64,000 nucleotides of DNA, taken from positions 1 to 64,000 of the forward strand of contig JAGVSM010002718.1 in the NCBI GenBank assembly GCA_022494885.1, written 5' to 3'. The stretch is from Micrasema longulum. Lineage: Eukaryota; Arthropoda; Insecta; Trichoptera; Brachycentridae. Made by a program: the position numbers and the translations under genes. The notes beneath the pieces are model-generated. The model worked only from the letters and a program-made list of their open reading frames with translations, did not search any database and had not been told where the DNA came from. Each line of letters opens with the position of its first letter. Position 1 is the first letter of the stretch. Shown here in pieces: positions 32,290 through 42,329 of this stretch.

Positions 32290-32750
32290 ATATCAAAATG
32301 ACATGAACAGACTACAAAGACAGCGAGATAAAATATTAAAGTTTGTATTTGACCTACCCTATCTAACAGCAACTAAAGAACTTTTAAAACAAATTAAGCA
32401 ATTACATGTAACTAAATTCTTTACACTAGAATCCTTAAAAATTATTCATAAATTAGCCACTGATGTATTTGTAGACGAAGAACTAAATCTTGACGAAGAA
32501 CTAAATCTTGACACAATACGAAAATATCAGAAAAATATCAAATACAACCTTCTAAAACGAGACAAGGACAATCGAGACTAATAAACCATGGACTAAAATT
32601 ATACAATAAACCACCAGACAAAACTAAACAAAAGATTAGGACAACTTTTACAAAAGATGTCAAAAATATTATCATAAACAGTAGAATGTGAATTTTAAAA
32701 GTAAAAATGTTTTGTTAAATTTATGTTATGTAAGGGTTTATCAATGAATT
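32290..32750 (+). pseudogene. LINE family D C-terminal fragment
   Basis: The plus-strand frame 32303-32581 has 'MNRLQRQRDKILKFVFDLPY', 'LTATKELLKQIKQLHVTKFF', 'LESLKIIHKLATDVF' and 'KYNLLKRDKD', the post-RT domain of a LINE (RLQxxxDxILKxxFxLPYxTxTxELL). An exact 18-bp tandem duplication at 32474-32509 repeats six residues (DEELNL twice). The tail after the stop is shared with the 4.0 and 40.4 kb copies. The palm domain is absent. Confidence 0.7.
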
Positions 32751-32782
32751 TTTAAAAATATGTATATGTACATACAGGGTGT

Positions 32783-33152
32783 TCTTAAAAATATGTACAT
32801 ACAGGGTGTTCTTTAAACCCTGTTACATCCAAAACCACGCTGATCAGCATAGGCAAGAAGACATATAACCCTTTTTAAAAAAATTAGAACGAAGAAATTT
32901 TGTAAAAATAAAATATTAAATAAAAAACAAATGGTTGCTTACTTCTGCGGGTGCGGCCGTGCGGTTGACGGTGTATCAAACTCCCCCCTCGTTTCTCCCC
33001 TGCAGAAGTAAGAAACCATTTGTTTTTTTCTATATTTTATTTTTTTAGATTTAAGTCGTTCTAAAAATTTATTTTATTGTGCTAATATGTCTTCCTGCTC
33101 ATACTGATAATCGTGGTTTCGGATGTGATAGGGTTTAAAGAACAATCTGTAT
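32783..33152. mobile_element. Foldback element, ~370 bp palindrome
   Basis: Left arm 'CAGGGTGTTCTTTAAACCCT', 'GTTACATCCAAAACCACGCT', and inner 'AAACAAATGGTTGCTTACTT', 'CTGC'. The right arm mirrors all of it ('GCAGAAGTAAGAAACCATTT' to 'GGATGTGATAGGGTTTAAAG', 'AACAATCTG'). Arms are about 160 bp. The loop, about 50 bp, is GC-rich ('GGGTGCGGCCGTGCGGTTGA', 'CGTTTCTCCCCT'). A partial duplicate of the left tip, 'ACATACAGGGTGTTCTT', precedes it at 32772. Confidence 0.8.
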
Positions 33153-33160
33153 ATATATAT

Positions 33161-33263
33161 TGTGACGCGTTTCATCTTGTCAGGACATTTTCAAACTAGA
33201 CTAGAGTTTAAAACTAACTAGATTTTGAAAATGTCATAATAAGACGAAATGCGTCACAATATA
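33161..33263. repeat. Inverted pair of hammerhead-like motifs, stem II lost
   Basis: 'ATATTGTGACGCGTTTCATC' and, inverted, 'GACGAAATGCGTCACAATAT' flank a 40-bp centre. Read outward, the minus-strand copy is CCTGACAAGAT-GAAA-CGCG-TC-ACAATATA. The CUGA box, GAAA and palindromic CGCG-UC are present but there is no helix II, so it is degenerate or a different class. Confidence 0.5.
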
Positions 33264-33419
33264 CTTACCCTCTTGTACGTTAAAAAGTAGAATCAAAATT
33301 CAATTAACGTGTTTTATTTTGGATACATTGCCAAATTTAATATGGAATTCTACCAAGTGTCTGCAGACACAATAAATAAATTAGGTACTTATGAAGTAGT
33401 TCGAATATACTTATAGAAC

Positions 33420-33880
33420 TGCGCGGTTTGAACAGTGCCTCTGTAAGTTATTGAACGCACGAAGTATCTCACCTGCCGCCAGGTGCGCCGATTGTGAAGT
33501 CCCGGCCCGGAGGTCTCTCGCCCGCTCGCCCGCTCGCCCGCTCGCCCGCTCGCCCGCTCGCCCCTATCCCGTGGGTTGGTTGCCATTACCGGGCGCCGCT
33601 TGCCTGCCTCATCCTGCATATTCTTGTCCAATAACCCGCGCAACATATTACTATAATCGCCCGTAGGAAGTCACAAAATGCCTCCATAATCGCGCTTCAT
33701 CAATACCGGGACACCGGCCATCCTCCGCCGGCATTATCTCTGACGAGGGGAACATCCTAGTTCGTAGAAAACCTTCATTAGACCTTTGGGATGATAAAAA
33801 TCGTAATTCAATTTCCTCGGCGCTCCTGATAAATTGAAATAAATTCTTTGAAGGTCCTCATTAGGACACAAATGTTCTCG
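33420..33880. other. GC-rich patch, possible host regulatory or exon sequence
   Basis: CpG-rich DNA ('CCCGTGGGTTGGTTGCCATT', 'GGGACACCGGCCATCCTCCG') in otherwise AT-rich flanks, not repeated elsewhere in the window. Frames on both strands are short and run through the 8-bp satellite. No domain recognised. Confidence 0.3.
33519..33564. repeat. 8-bp satellite (CGCCCGCT)n
   Basis: Five exact units from 33519 to 33558 plus a partial sixth. It is 75% or more GC in a very AT-rich neighbourhood. The period is not a multiple of three, so it is unlikely to be selected as coding. Confidence 0.95.
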
Positions 33881-33884
33881 AATA

Positions 33885-34790
33885 TTGCTTTTTTCATATT
33901 TTTCTCGGGCCAATCTAATGATCTGTTAGATGATATAATAAAAAATTTACGCGAGTTCATCCATAATGTCGAATGTTCATTTGAGTCTGATTATTAAAAT
34001 AAATATATCATTAGTTTTTTGTAATAAGCTGCTCGCAATCGATCGACTTAACAAAAGATAAGAGGACTTAAAATGATAATAAACTGTTCATTAAAACAGC
34101 TGTTTAGCTTTACAGGGGTATTTAATATTGAAAACTCAATATTTATCTACGAGCGCTCGGAACTTGTACACAATTTATATAACTTACATTATGGTTTATC
34201 AAACAATATTTTTATTTACCTTCGCATACCTACTGCACGTAGGTATTTATGTATTTCTTCGTCGTCAAGGTTAAATGCATTGTACAGTTCATTAAACTAT
34301 AAGTAGTTCTGAATTTACAGCACTCGTTAAGAAAATTGTATCGGCAGAGATTTACAGGCAGGGAAAATGATAAAATCCTACAGTTTAAAACACTGCCAGT
34401 TCGAAGATAACTGTAGCTTTGCATCTTTTTACAACAATTTAATGGTAATAATTTCAAAAATCCTCTCAAACGTGATCATAATACACGCTCCACGTATAGT
34501 GATAGTTTCATAGTACCAAAAATATGTAATAAGCATAGGAGTAGAACTCCTAATTACTCTTAATAACTTAAATTTAATATTTCATATAACAAGATAAAAA
34601 GCTGAGAATAGCTACCCGATCAAAAGTTCATACTCGTACATGAATGAATAGTAATTTATTATGCATATTTTTATTTTATACGTATATTGTTTATTTATTT
34701 GAGTATATTTGTGTGTTATGCATATTACTGATCTTTTCAGCTGTTAATTATGTTTGTAAATTAATTATTTTTAAAATTTAGGTAATATAA
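33885..34790. other. Unassigned DNA
   Basis: No recognised repeat or gene. Frames at 34073-34306 (plus) and 34230-34469 (minus) overlap and lack motifs. Confidence 0.4.
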
Positions 34791-34794
34791 ACAT

Positions 34795-35040
34795 CGTTTT
34801 GAGTACGTCCAAATGTTTGTAGACAGGCTGGATTTCCTCCCTAGGGAATAATTTAGAACTGAATTTGCTGAAACACAGAGGGAAAACAATTTTGCTTAAA
34901 CATGGGCAAAATGGTGAATGTTACACAGTGTGTAAAGTGGCCACTTAAACCAGCCAATGACAGGTCATAAGCCGTGTAAATTCCCAGGCTTCCATTTTTC
35001 CTTTTCAAAAATGTTTTCTCTCTCTGTTGCGACAAATTTC
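34795..35040. mobile_element. Element A copy, right-handed
   Basis: Starts 'TTTTGAGTACGTCCAAATGT', 'TTGTAGACAGGCTGGATTTC'. Then 'GGGCAAAATGGTGAATGTTA', 'CACAGTGTGTAAAGTGGCCA', 'CAGCCAATGACAGGTCATAA'. The end 'TTCTCTCTCTGTTGCGACAA' is the complement of the subterminal repeat. Confidence 0.7.
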
Positions 35041-35094
35041 GATCGATATTTTTTATTTTTTATTTATGTAAAGATACGTATGTATTATAAAAAA

Positions 35095-35215
35095 ATAAAA
35101 AATAACGTATCTTTAACTCTATGAGGCCAAGAGCCCTGTGTTGAGTTGGTATACAAAATAATAAAAAGTAGAAGTATGCATATTTTTAAAGAATACTACA
35201 AATAAAAATAAGATG
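35095..35215 (-). mobile_element. LINE family A 3' UTR fragment
   Basis: 'TTAACTCTATGAGGCCAAGA', 'GCCCTGTGTTGAGTTGGTAT' and 'AAAGAATACTACAAAT' match the tail at 1150-1250. Confidence 0.6.
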
Positions 35216-35217
35216 AC

Positions 35218-35990
35218 TTATTTATTTATTTATTAACGGACTTAGTCCATTCGAAAAATGGCGAACACATATATTCATAATACATACAGGCACAATTGAA
35301 ATAAAATACAAATAAAGAAAATTAAAGCTAGGACAAAAATTCAATAATAATTACTACCTCAAGACAAGATCTGGTCTATCTTGATGATTGTTTAAATCTA
35401 GAAAGACTTACAAAAAAGTCCAGATCTTGTCTCGAGTTTACAATGCGACACAATCGGGACATTGGTGCATGCAAGCCATAGTTTGTGCTGTGCTAATCAA
35501 GGAACAGCACATTATTATTTCGCAACCGGCGGGTCGAAACATTTAATGCCACTTGTTGCAGTAACGACGGTACATCAACGAAACCATTTAGTAAATTAAA
35601 CATAAATATAGAGTCAATGTTATTTGTACGTTTTTGTAGACTTAAGATTTTAAACATTGACTCCATTTCTCCATAGGTGTAGTCTCCCCTCTCGAGGCCA
35701 ACCATCCTTGCTACTTTTCTTAGCCGGCGATGTTGCACCGATTCGATATGATTTATTTGGCCTGCATAGAAGGGAGACCACATAACTGTGAACATATTAG
35801 TAAAGTCATTAGATGTCCTGCTAACAAAACTTAAGAGTCTTAATTACGTATTGACCACAGTATCAGTATGTTCATTAAAGGTAAGTTTATAGTCCATGAT
35901 AACTCCGAGGTCCTCAATATACTTGACTACATCAAAATTGATGTTTTCGATTTTGTAATCAAAGAAGATAGGTAGTATTAATTTAAATCT
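35218..35990 (-). pseudogene. LINE family H, RT C-terminal region
   Basis: Minus strand, in order: 'VVKYIEDLGVIMDYKLTFNE' (LGVxxDxKLTF motif), then 'MWSPFYAGQINHIESVQHRR', 'LRKVARMVGLERGDYTYGEM', 'LLNGFVDVPSLLQQVALNVS' and 'TRRLRNNN'. A stop in 'HTDTVVNT' and one frameshift near 35830 break it. The 3' UTR reaches 35218 with a TTATTTATTTATT tail. CR1/Jockey-like and 5'-truncated just after the catalytic box. Confidence 0.8.
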
Positions 35991-36124
35991 TTAGTGGGGT
36001 TTTATTTGTTGAAAATTAAAATCTTTTACAGTTTATAATGTATCGTAATGTTGATAACTAAATAAAAATATCATTTCGAAGAATTTCCTGTGATGGACAA
36101 ATGTGCACACGCACAGACATGTAT

Positions 36125-36505
36125 TTTCAGTTTTATAATGTGGTATGGGAGCGAAGTATGGACTTGGAAAAACAGGGATGAAAGTAGGCTGAATGCTGTC
36201 GGGGTGCGATCTCTGTGTGGTCAAACTGTGCACGGCGGTGCAAGTCGAGATCCGTACATTGTGTGAGGCCGAGATAAGCACTGTCGACAAAATCAACAAA
36301 GGAGTTCCGCGTTGGTTTGGACATACGGAGCGAATGGACAGCGAAAGAACGGTTATAAAGATTTACGATGCGAATGTTGATGGATGCAGAAATCTAGGAA
36401 GACCGGAAAAGTCATGGCACGGCCGAATCCGACAAATACTTGAAGATGGACATGTCGACGAAACAATGAAACGACCTGATAGTTTGTTCGCTTGTTCTTT
36501 TGTAT
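36125..36505 (+). pseudogene. LINE family E 3' region, best preserved copy
   Basis: The plus frame reads 'WYGSEVWTWKNRDESRLNAV', 'VEIRTLCEAEISTVDKINKG', 'VPRWFGHTERMDSERTVIKI', 'YDANVDGCRNLGRPEKSWHG' and 'RIRQILEDG'. This is the extended C-terminus of LINE reverse transcriptases (LYGSExW...LRWFGHxxRM...GRPxxxW). One frameshift lies near 36220. It provides the uninterrupted counterpart of the 5.55 kb insertion site ('CCGACAAATACTTGAAGATG'). Confidence 0.8.
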
Positions 36506-36950
36506 ATGGCTTAAATTTCATATATAAAGGGTATGTCATACACTGTAGCACCTGCCTTAGTTCAAGGAAGGTTCAGCGTAGGGAAGCAAGTTTACCTCTG
36601 TAAATATTGAGCTTATTATGATGGGATTTAATATTTAAAGGGTTCGTAATAAACGTGTATTGTTGAGAAAATTATTCCTATTTGTAGTAAGCTCCCTTGT
36701 AAAAGGATGTTTATTTAACGTTTGAAGATTTCGCATACGGAAATTCGAGTTAAAAGCATTTATATAGAAAATATTCTTGTTCTTGCAATGGTATTTTCGT
36801 GCTTCAAAAAAAAGGTATTCATAATAATATAATAAGAGGACAATGCGAAATAAAAATGGTTTTATTTAACATCAAGAGTAAGATTTAATTTGCTTCAATG
36901 TGGTAGTTGACTTAACCCTTTCGTAGTTCAATTTGTTTTTTTTTGTAATT
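36506..36950. other. Unassigned DNA
   Basis: No feature recognised. Confidence 0.4.
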
Positions 36951-36954
36951 AATA

Positions 36955-37205
36955 TTTAAAGCATGAACTTTGTGGTCAAACATTTTACTAAATATTTTTA
37001 AATATTAGTATATCATCACTTACCGACTTTTCTATGTGTACCGTACCCGTCTCTCCGTCAGGACACTATTTTAACCGACATGAAAAACCCACTAAAGACG
37101 AAGAGACGGGAACGTCTCGAAACCGGTAGATATAAAAAAGTCGGTAAGTGGTTATGTACAAATATTTCATAACATTTAGTATTTTTTTGTGTTTAGTTTT
37201 ATTTT
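36955..37205. mobile_element. Solo Penelope-like inverted repeat with two hammerhead motifs
   Basis: The left arm 'GCATGAACTTTGTGGTCAAA', 'CATCACTTACCGACTTTTCT' is mirrored by 'AAAAAAGTCGGTAAGTGGTT', 'ATGTACAAATATTTCATAAC'. The plus-strand motif 37089-37132 reads AAGACGA-A-GAGACG-GGAA-CGTCTC-GAAA-CCGG-TA-GATAT. The minus-strand copy (37034-37066) has GTGTC-CTGACGG-A-GAGACG-GGTACG and then decays. Only about 20 bp separate the two, so no coding sequence is left. Confidence 0.7.
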
Positions 37206-37329
37206 ACCTTTACAAAAATACTGAGGTTTGTGTTGCTTAAATTTGTCTCAAAAAGGGATATATACTTCCCACAAATACTCGCTGGGTATGTGAAGTAAAA
37301 ATATTATTAACAAAAAATGTTTCAAAAAC

Positions 37330-37520
37330 AGTTTTTTTTTAAGGAATAACCCGCTAAGCCTCTATTTTGAGGCTTGTCAGCAGGTGGGATAGAGGGGTTA
37401 TGGAAGGAGGTAATGAAAAATACACCACAACAACCGGACCAATCGAGAAAAAAATATTTCTTAGATATTTTTCTTGCAACTGGCGGGAATCGAACCCGCG
37501 ACGCCAGTTTCACATATTTC
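37330..37520 (-). mobile_element. SINE S1, minus-strand copy
   Basis: Reverse of the S1 body ('AAGGAATAACCCGCTAAGCC', 'GGAGGTAATGAAAAATACAC') and head 'CAACTGGCGGGAATCGAACC' (box B complement). The tRNA 5' half is truncated after 'GCGACGCCAGTTTCACA'. Confidence 0.8.
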
Positions 37521-37524
37521 GATA

Positions 37525-38670
37525 GTTTGCACATTTACGTATTATGAAAAATATTCAAACAAAACATTGTATGTAGGTTATTGCGTATGGAAATATCACA
37601 CCCGCTACACAAAAAGGAAATTTCACATACTACGAATCCAAAAAAAAAAAAGAGAAATAGATTTAGAAAATTTTAAACCGTCACAAAGTTCAAAATTTAG
37701 CCGAACCGTGACGTATTAGGGGCGTGATCAATGCAAAGGTTTTCGCGGGAATTAAAAATTTTCAATTAAAAAATTTTTTATGCTACTAATAATTACAAAA
37801 AAATATGTTTTTACTGGACGGTATTTTACAGGCCCTTTTAAATTGAAAATTGTAAAAATAATCGTGATATTTCCTTCATGTTTTTCTTTTATTTTTATTC
37901 AGATACAATAAATAATGACTTAAGTTGGATCAAGCGTTAGCATGCTTATTGAAGACTAAAGAATTTTAAAGCAAAAACACAATTTTACCTTGAAAAAACT
38001 TTACCAGATACGCGCCAGCCGCCAAATTCTGAACCTGAAATGGCTGCTTACTGGGTGACTGTTTCAAAACAAACTCTAAACACACCGCTGAATAGTATAG
38101 AAACCTTTTAAAAGTGGGAAGCAATTTTCCCGACGAATGTTTTTTTTTTAATTTAACGGCGCGTGATGCCATTCAAGATCTACCACCATAAACGTCAGTC
38201 TACGTCATGAAAGTTTTGTGGCAGTTTTGAAACTGGGAAGCCGTATCCCACCAGCCACGAAAGAGTTAAAATAAATGCGTTAAAATGTTTGGATAAATAT
38301 AAATTAGCTATTTATAGTTTATTCTGATTTTCTTTAAATGTGTTTTATTATTTAAATAATATTTACGTACACAGAGAAAAATTAAAGATATGTCAAGTGT
38401 TTTAAACCTCTGGATTTTATTGTTTTGTTTTTTTGTAAATTTGAAGTATATCAAGTTTTCTATGTGTATTCTTATTTGTAAAAAAATGAAAGTGCATTAT
38501 AAAATGTCCTCTGCCCGTTATTTTTTTAATGTTTTATATTTTCATAAAAGTTTTAAACAAAATTAAATTTATACTCGTATAAGTAAACATGTATCCACCG
38601 TCTTCCAAGAGTAAATTAGTGCGCCCTATTTATTATTAATAAATATAAATTAAAATAAAATTTGAAATTT
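37525..38670. other. Unassigned DNA (1.1 kb)
   Basis: No recognised repeat. A minus-strand frame at 37966-38172 has no domain that I recognise. Confidence 0.4.
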
Positions 38671-38674
38671 GTTG

Positions 38675-38860
38675 CAGCACAGAGGGAAACCATTTTAAGG
38701 AGGGAATGTTGAAGTCTAGGCATTCACTGGGCTTAAGTGGCCCATATTCTCTTCTCAAAATGTTTTCCCTGTCTGTTGCAATAAATTTAGATCTACATAA
38801 CTCCCCAGGGAGGAAATCCAGCCTGTCTACGAACATTTGGACAGTCAAAACATTGTTGAT
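38675..38860. mobile_element. Element A, short copy
   Basis: 'TTGCAGCACAGAGGGAAACC', 'TTGAAGTCTAGGCATTCACT', then 'CTGTCTGTTGCAATAAATTT' and the end 'CAGCCTGTCTACGAACATTT', 'GGACAGTCAAAAC'. Most of the centre is deleted. Confidence 0.65.
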
Positions 38861-39119
38861 TTATTTTGTAGTTGCAAATTATTTGTACCTTGCTTTTGTT
38901 ATGTGCAAGGTTTACCGAATATATTTATCATTAGGTTATATTCCGTTGACTTTAACATTTTTCGCCGTAGATAATAATAAAAATAAAGCTGAATCAGAAT
39001 AAACAAAATCTAGAAATAAAACTAGAAACTCTAGAAATATTACATTAACAAATATAAAAAAAAAATCGTAAAAGTTGGACACAAAAAACTATATTTTGTC
39101 GATTAAAATAAATTGTTTT

Positions 39120-39205
39120 TAGCCACTTTTTATTTAATTTTATTACCGACTGATTTCGAAGCAACACGTACTTCTATGTCGAGGCTTTTATTTTATTATT
39201 ATTAA
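39120..39205 (-). mobile_element. Penelope-like terminal repeat remnant
   Basis: 'TTACCGACTGATTTCGAAGC', 'AACACGTACTTCTATGTCGA': minus strand TCGACATA-GAAG-loop-CTTC-GAAA-TCAG-TC-GG. Stem II is still paired, while the CUGA box and palindrome are mutated. Confidence 0.5.
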
Positions 39206-40320
39206 TAATCGTGAAATTATAAATTTTGTTAAAAATATGAATATTATGCCACTATGAAAACCAAACTAAAAAAATATAAGTAAGCATTTATGAAAAGTTT
39301 TCTTAAAAAATAATAAATTGAAATTAACCTATTTCCTTTTGCATGCTATCGTTCTTTTTACTACGCGCTATTAAAAGGATCATCGAGAATTTCCACTTCA
39401 TACGGATAAATTTAATGACAATATTGATGTCGAAAATATTTACCTCGGTGGATTCACATTATTTCTTTATATTCGAGTATTTTTCCATGTCTGTTGGTTT
39501 CGCTTTGTGGGCGTTAAGGGCAGGGGGCATTTTCACGGATGAAATGCCGCGTCTCCCGTTTCCCGACACTCGTTATTTTTCCACGCGGCGACTTAACCAG
39601 TTGCAACGTAACTCGGCAGATATGCAACTAAGTATGTAATATCATGTTACTTTTCTCACTATTACAATTTAATTATTTATTTATTCATTTCAAATTTCAT
39701 TTGTATACATATTCACCAACATACGTGTATAATGGCTTTTTAGGCTGTGCCCGTGCTAAGCCATAATAATTAACAATACAATGTAAAATTAATAAGTATA
39801 TCAGTAAAATGATGGTATTTAAGAACTTACTTAGTCGTTGAATTATATTATTCTCAATATGTTTACGAAGTTTGCGTTAAAAAAAACAATCTAATAATTT
39901 CTTAATTGCTTTTTTTCATTAAAGGAAAATGTCACAACAATGTATGCGATTTAAAATGCTTGTATTTCTTTTCAAAAACAAAAAAAAAAATTACTCTCGC
40001 CATTTTCATGTTCAATATATTATCTTTAAATTATTTCAACAAACTTTAGTTCAATATCGAGATCCCAGATACTTAAGTTTAGTCTAAATTTAAAATGGCG
40101 TAATCTGCCGGTCTAAAAGTAATTGTATTTTTGTTACATAAAACTTTTAAGTGTATTCTTTAACTGAAATACCTTTAAAAATTATTGTTTTTATCTAATA
40201 AGTCTTTTTATTTGTTTATTATTGCGCGATTAAAAATAAACATTCGTTTAAAAATGTCAATATCGTATGAATTCTTCATTTTGCTTGCGTTTTACCAGAC
40301 TTAAGTTTAATCAGAAATTA
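39206..40320. other. Unassigned DNA
   Basis: A 98-codon frame (39343-39639) ends in a mildly GC-rich part and has no recognised domain. A possible LINE tail ('TTTATTTATTCATTTCAAAT') lies near 39670. Confidence 0.35.
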
Positions 40321-40324
40321 AAGT

Positions 40325-40735
40325 AAAGTTAGTATATGACCCTTATCTAACAGCATCTAAAGAATTCTTTAAACAAACTAAACAATTAAATTTAATTAAA
40401 CTCTTTTTATTAGAATTCTTTAAATTTATTCATAAATAAGCCACTGATGTTATTGTAGACGAAGTTGAAAAAAATTGTAGTAAGCATGTAGTAGACACAA
40501 TACGAGAATATCATAACAATATTATATACAACATTCTTAAACGAGACAAAGACAGTCGAGACTTATAAACCAGGGACTGAAATTACACAATAAACTACCA
40601 GACAAAACTTAGCAAAAGACTCGGGAGACCTTTTCAAAATATGTTAAAAATATTACAATAAAATGTGGATTTAAAAAATACATTATTTTGTTAAATGAAT
40701 GTAATCCGTAAAGGTTTATAAATGAATAAATTTCT
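40325..40735 (+). pseudogene. LINE family D, third copy
   Basis: 'GACCCTTATCTAACAGCATC', 'TAAAGAATTCTTTAAACAAA', 'CATAAATAAGCCACTGATG', 'CATTCTTAAACGAGACAAAG' parallel 32340-32600 with many indels. The tail 'GTAATCCGTAAAGGTTTATA' is also shared. Confidence 0.65.
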
Positions 40736-40779
40736 TATTTTTAAAATAAAAAGTGTAACTGTAAATAATACTTTTGAGT

Positions 40780-40915
40780 ATCACCTAATGTGTGTAGATG
40801 AGGCCGGATTTCACTCCCTAGGGAGTAAATAAAATTGAAATTTATTGCAACATTCCATATTCCCTTCTCAAAAATGTTTTCCCTCTCTGTTGCAATAAAT
40901 TTCAAACAGAAATCA
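40780..40915. mobile_element. Element A end-to-end derivative
   Basis: 'TTTTGAGTATCACCTAATGT', 'GCCGGATTTCACTCCCTAGG', then directly 'CCCTCTCTGTTGCAATAAAT'. The two ends are joined with the centre deleted. Confidence 0.55.
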
Positions 40916-40919
40916 AATA

Positions 40920-41435
40920 GTTCAGTTCAGTTTATTTTCAAAGTAGATGCGTTAGTTTACATTCTGAATGTCAAATAATAATCAATAAATTTGTCTAGCA
41001 CCATTTACATATTCATCAATTTTATAGTAGGTAGGCATGTATAAATAGAATAAGGATCTTAAAAATAAAGAAAGTACGCGAGATCGAAGATTTAGCACAA
41101 GTGAGGAGAATAGAGCCATTTAGACGCCCCTCACATTGGGTTGCGCGGCCAACCCCAAGGTAGACGGGTGACTGGGTGACGGGGTGACGGGGACTGCGGG
41201 TGAATCACCAAAGACACGGATCGGCAGCTGGAAATCTACCATCCTGGAGGCTAATCACTCATGAAAAACAGGCTACAAGGCCCACACTAAGAAAAATAAG
41301 ATAAAGACTTCACACATAAAGTTGCCTTGATTTAATTTATTTTCAGTCAAAATTATTATGTTAAATAGATTTTTACTATAAAATTGCATACTATCCTCAA
41401 TAAAGTTACTGACCTTACTGAGTTGGAACTTCGAG
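40920..41435. other. Unassigned DNA with GC-rich patch
   Basis: 41140-41280 is relatively GC-rich and holds an imperfect 8-9-bp repeat ('GGGTGACTGGGTGACGGGGT'). It might be the 3' end of an unclassified LINE. No coding is supported. Confidence 0.35.
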
Positions 41436-41475
41436 AGATCCTGGGCCCCGATTACTATGGGAAGTCAACAATACG

Positions 41476-41665
41476 GAGGCGGCCTCCGTGGTGTAGTGGT
41501 CAAGACGCTTGACTCACACACGGAAGGTTCCGGGTTTGATTCCCGGTGAGAAAACAAAAATTAAAATTTGATTTTTCTCAAGCCTGGGTGTTCTGTGAAG
41601 TAACTCACCACTGTAATTGGGCCTCCTGGCCTGTTGTGGTGCACAAAGAAAAAAAATATCTATCT
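41476..41665 (+). mobile_element. tRNA-derived SINE S3
   Basis: The head 'GGCCTCCGTGGTGTAGTGGT', 'CAAGACGCTTGACTCACACA', 'GGTTCCGGGTTTGATTCCCG' has good box A and box B. The body contains 'AAGCCTGGGTGTTCTGTGAA' and 'TTGGGCCTCCTGGCCTGTTG', then an A-rich tail. About 190 bp. Its head differs from S1 and S2. Confidence 0.8.
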
Positions 41666-41779
41666 AGTTATCTTATTTTAATTATCTTCAATAGTCTATA
41701 AAGATTAATCGATTTTTTGTACGAAAATGTTTATATTTGTAAGAATATTTCTAGTATCTTCGTCGGTAACCTGTAATTT

Positions 41780-42225
41780 ATTTATTATAACTAACGGCCG
41801 TAGCCAACTTGTACAAAATTAAAGTCAAATACAAAGTTATATAATATAAAGAAAACATGGTTAATTGTTATGGTTCAACTCAGTAAAAGTAATGTACAGT
41901 AAAAAAAAGAATAAAAGATTTATAGTAAAAGAGTGAAGTATAGAAGAAAAGTAGTATAAAAGAGGTGCATTTTAGATTTGTCAATCTTACATAGGCACAC
42001 AAATTAAAAAATAAAAATAAATAGACATTTATATGAGTATATTACACAAACAGACTGAATCTCCGGTTCATCGGTTATTGTTGCAAAGTCAGTAGTACTT
42101 ACTTCCTACGTACAACCGAATGAGGATGAACGCGTATAGAATATTTCATATCAACCATGTCGGGAATCGAACCCGAGACCTCTGCATGGTAGGCGAACGC
42201 GCTGACCACTCCACCACGAGGCCGA
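41780..42225 (-). mobile_element. SINE S2 variant with long LINE-like tail
   Basis: The minus-strand head 'CGGCCTCGTGGTGGAGTGGT', 'CGTTCGCCTACCATGCAGAG', 'CTCGGGTTCGATTCCCGACA' matches S2. The 3' part instead ends in 'GTACAAGTTGGCTACGGCCG' and TTAGTTATAATAAATAA, a tail like those of LINEs whose ends read TTATTTATTAACGG on the plus strand. This suggests a head/tail combination distinct from 24.1 kb. Confidence 0.65.
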
Positions 42226-42329
42226 TATTTTGTTTATGCATATTCTATTTTTCGTACAGAAAACTCAATTTTATTTTATAGATAAAATTGAAGATAGCTG
42301 TTAATTTCCATTGTAATACGGGCCCAGGA

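Larger units (their letters stand above)
32105..33352. mobile_element. 1.25-kb inverted-repeat complex (Penelope-like shell with nested insertions)
   Basis: The outer arms are reverse complements: 'TTTGGTAATGTATCTAAAAC', 'GAATATTGAATTTTAATTCT' (32108-32160) against 'AGAATCAAAATTCAATTAAC', 'TTGGATACATTGCCAAA' (33290-33338). Between them lie a LINE D fragment, a foldback element and a hammerhead-like inverted pair. The outer arms continue into the hammerhead-like motif at 33161-33263, as the terminal repeats of Penelope-like elements do. Confidence 0.6.
41440..42327. mobile_element. Element B enlarged by two SINE insertions
   Basis: Left end 'CCTGGGCCCCGATTACTATG', right end 'CCATTGTAATACGGGCCCAG'. 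Interior B blocks ('TTATCTTCAATAGTC', 'GTACGAAAATG', 'CTTCGTCGGTAACCTGTAAT', 'TTTTCGTACAGAAAACTCAA') are split by SINE S3 (about 41475-41665) and SINE S2 (about 41780-42225). With both removed, the element would be near the 250-bp family length. Confidence 0.75.
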
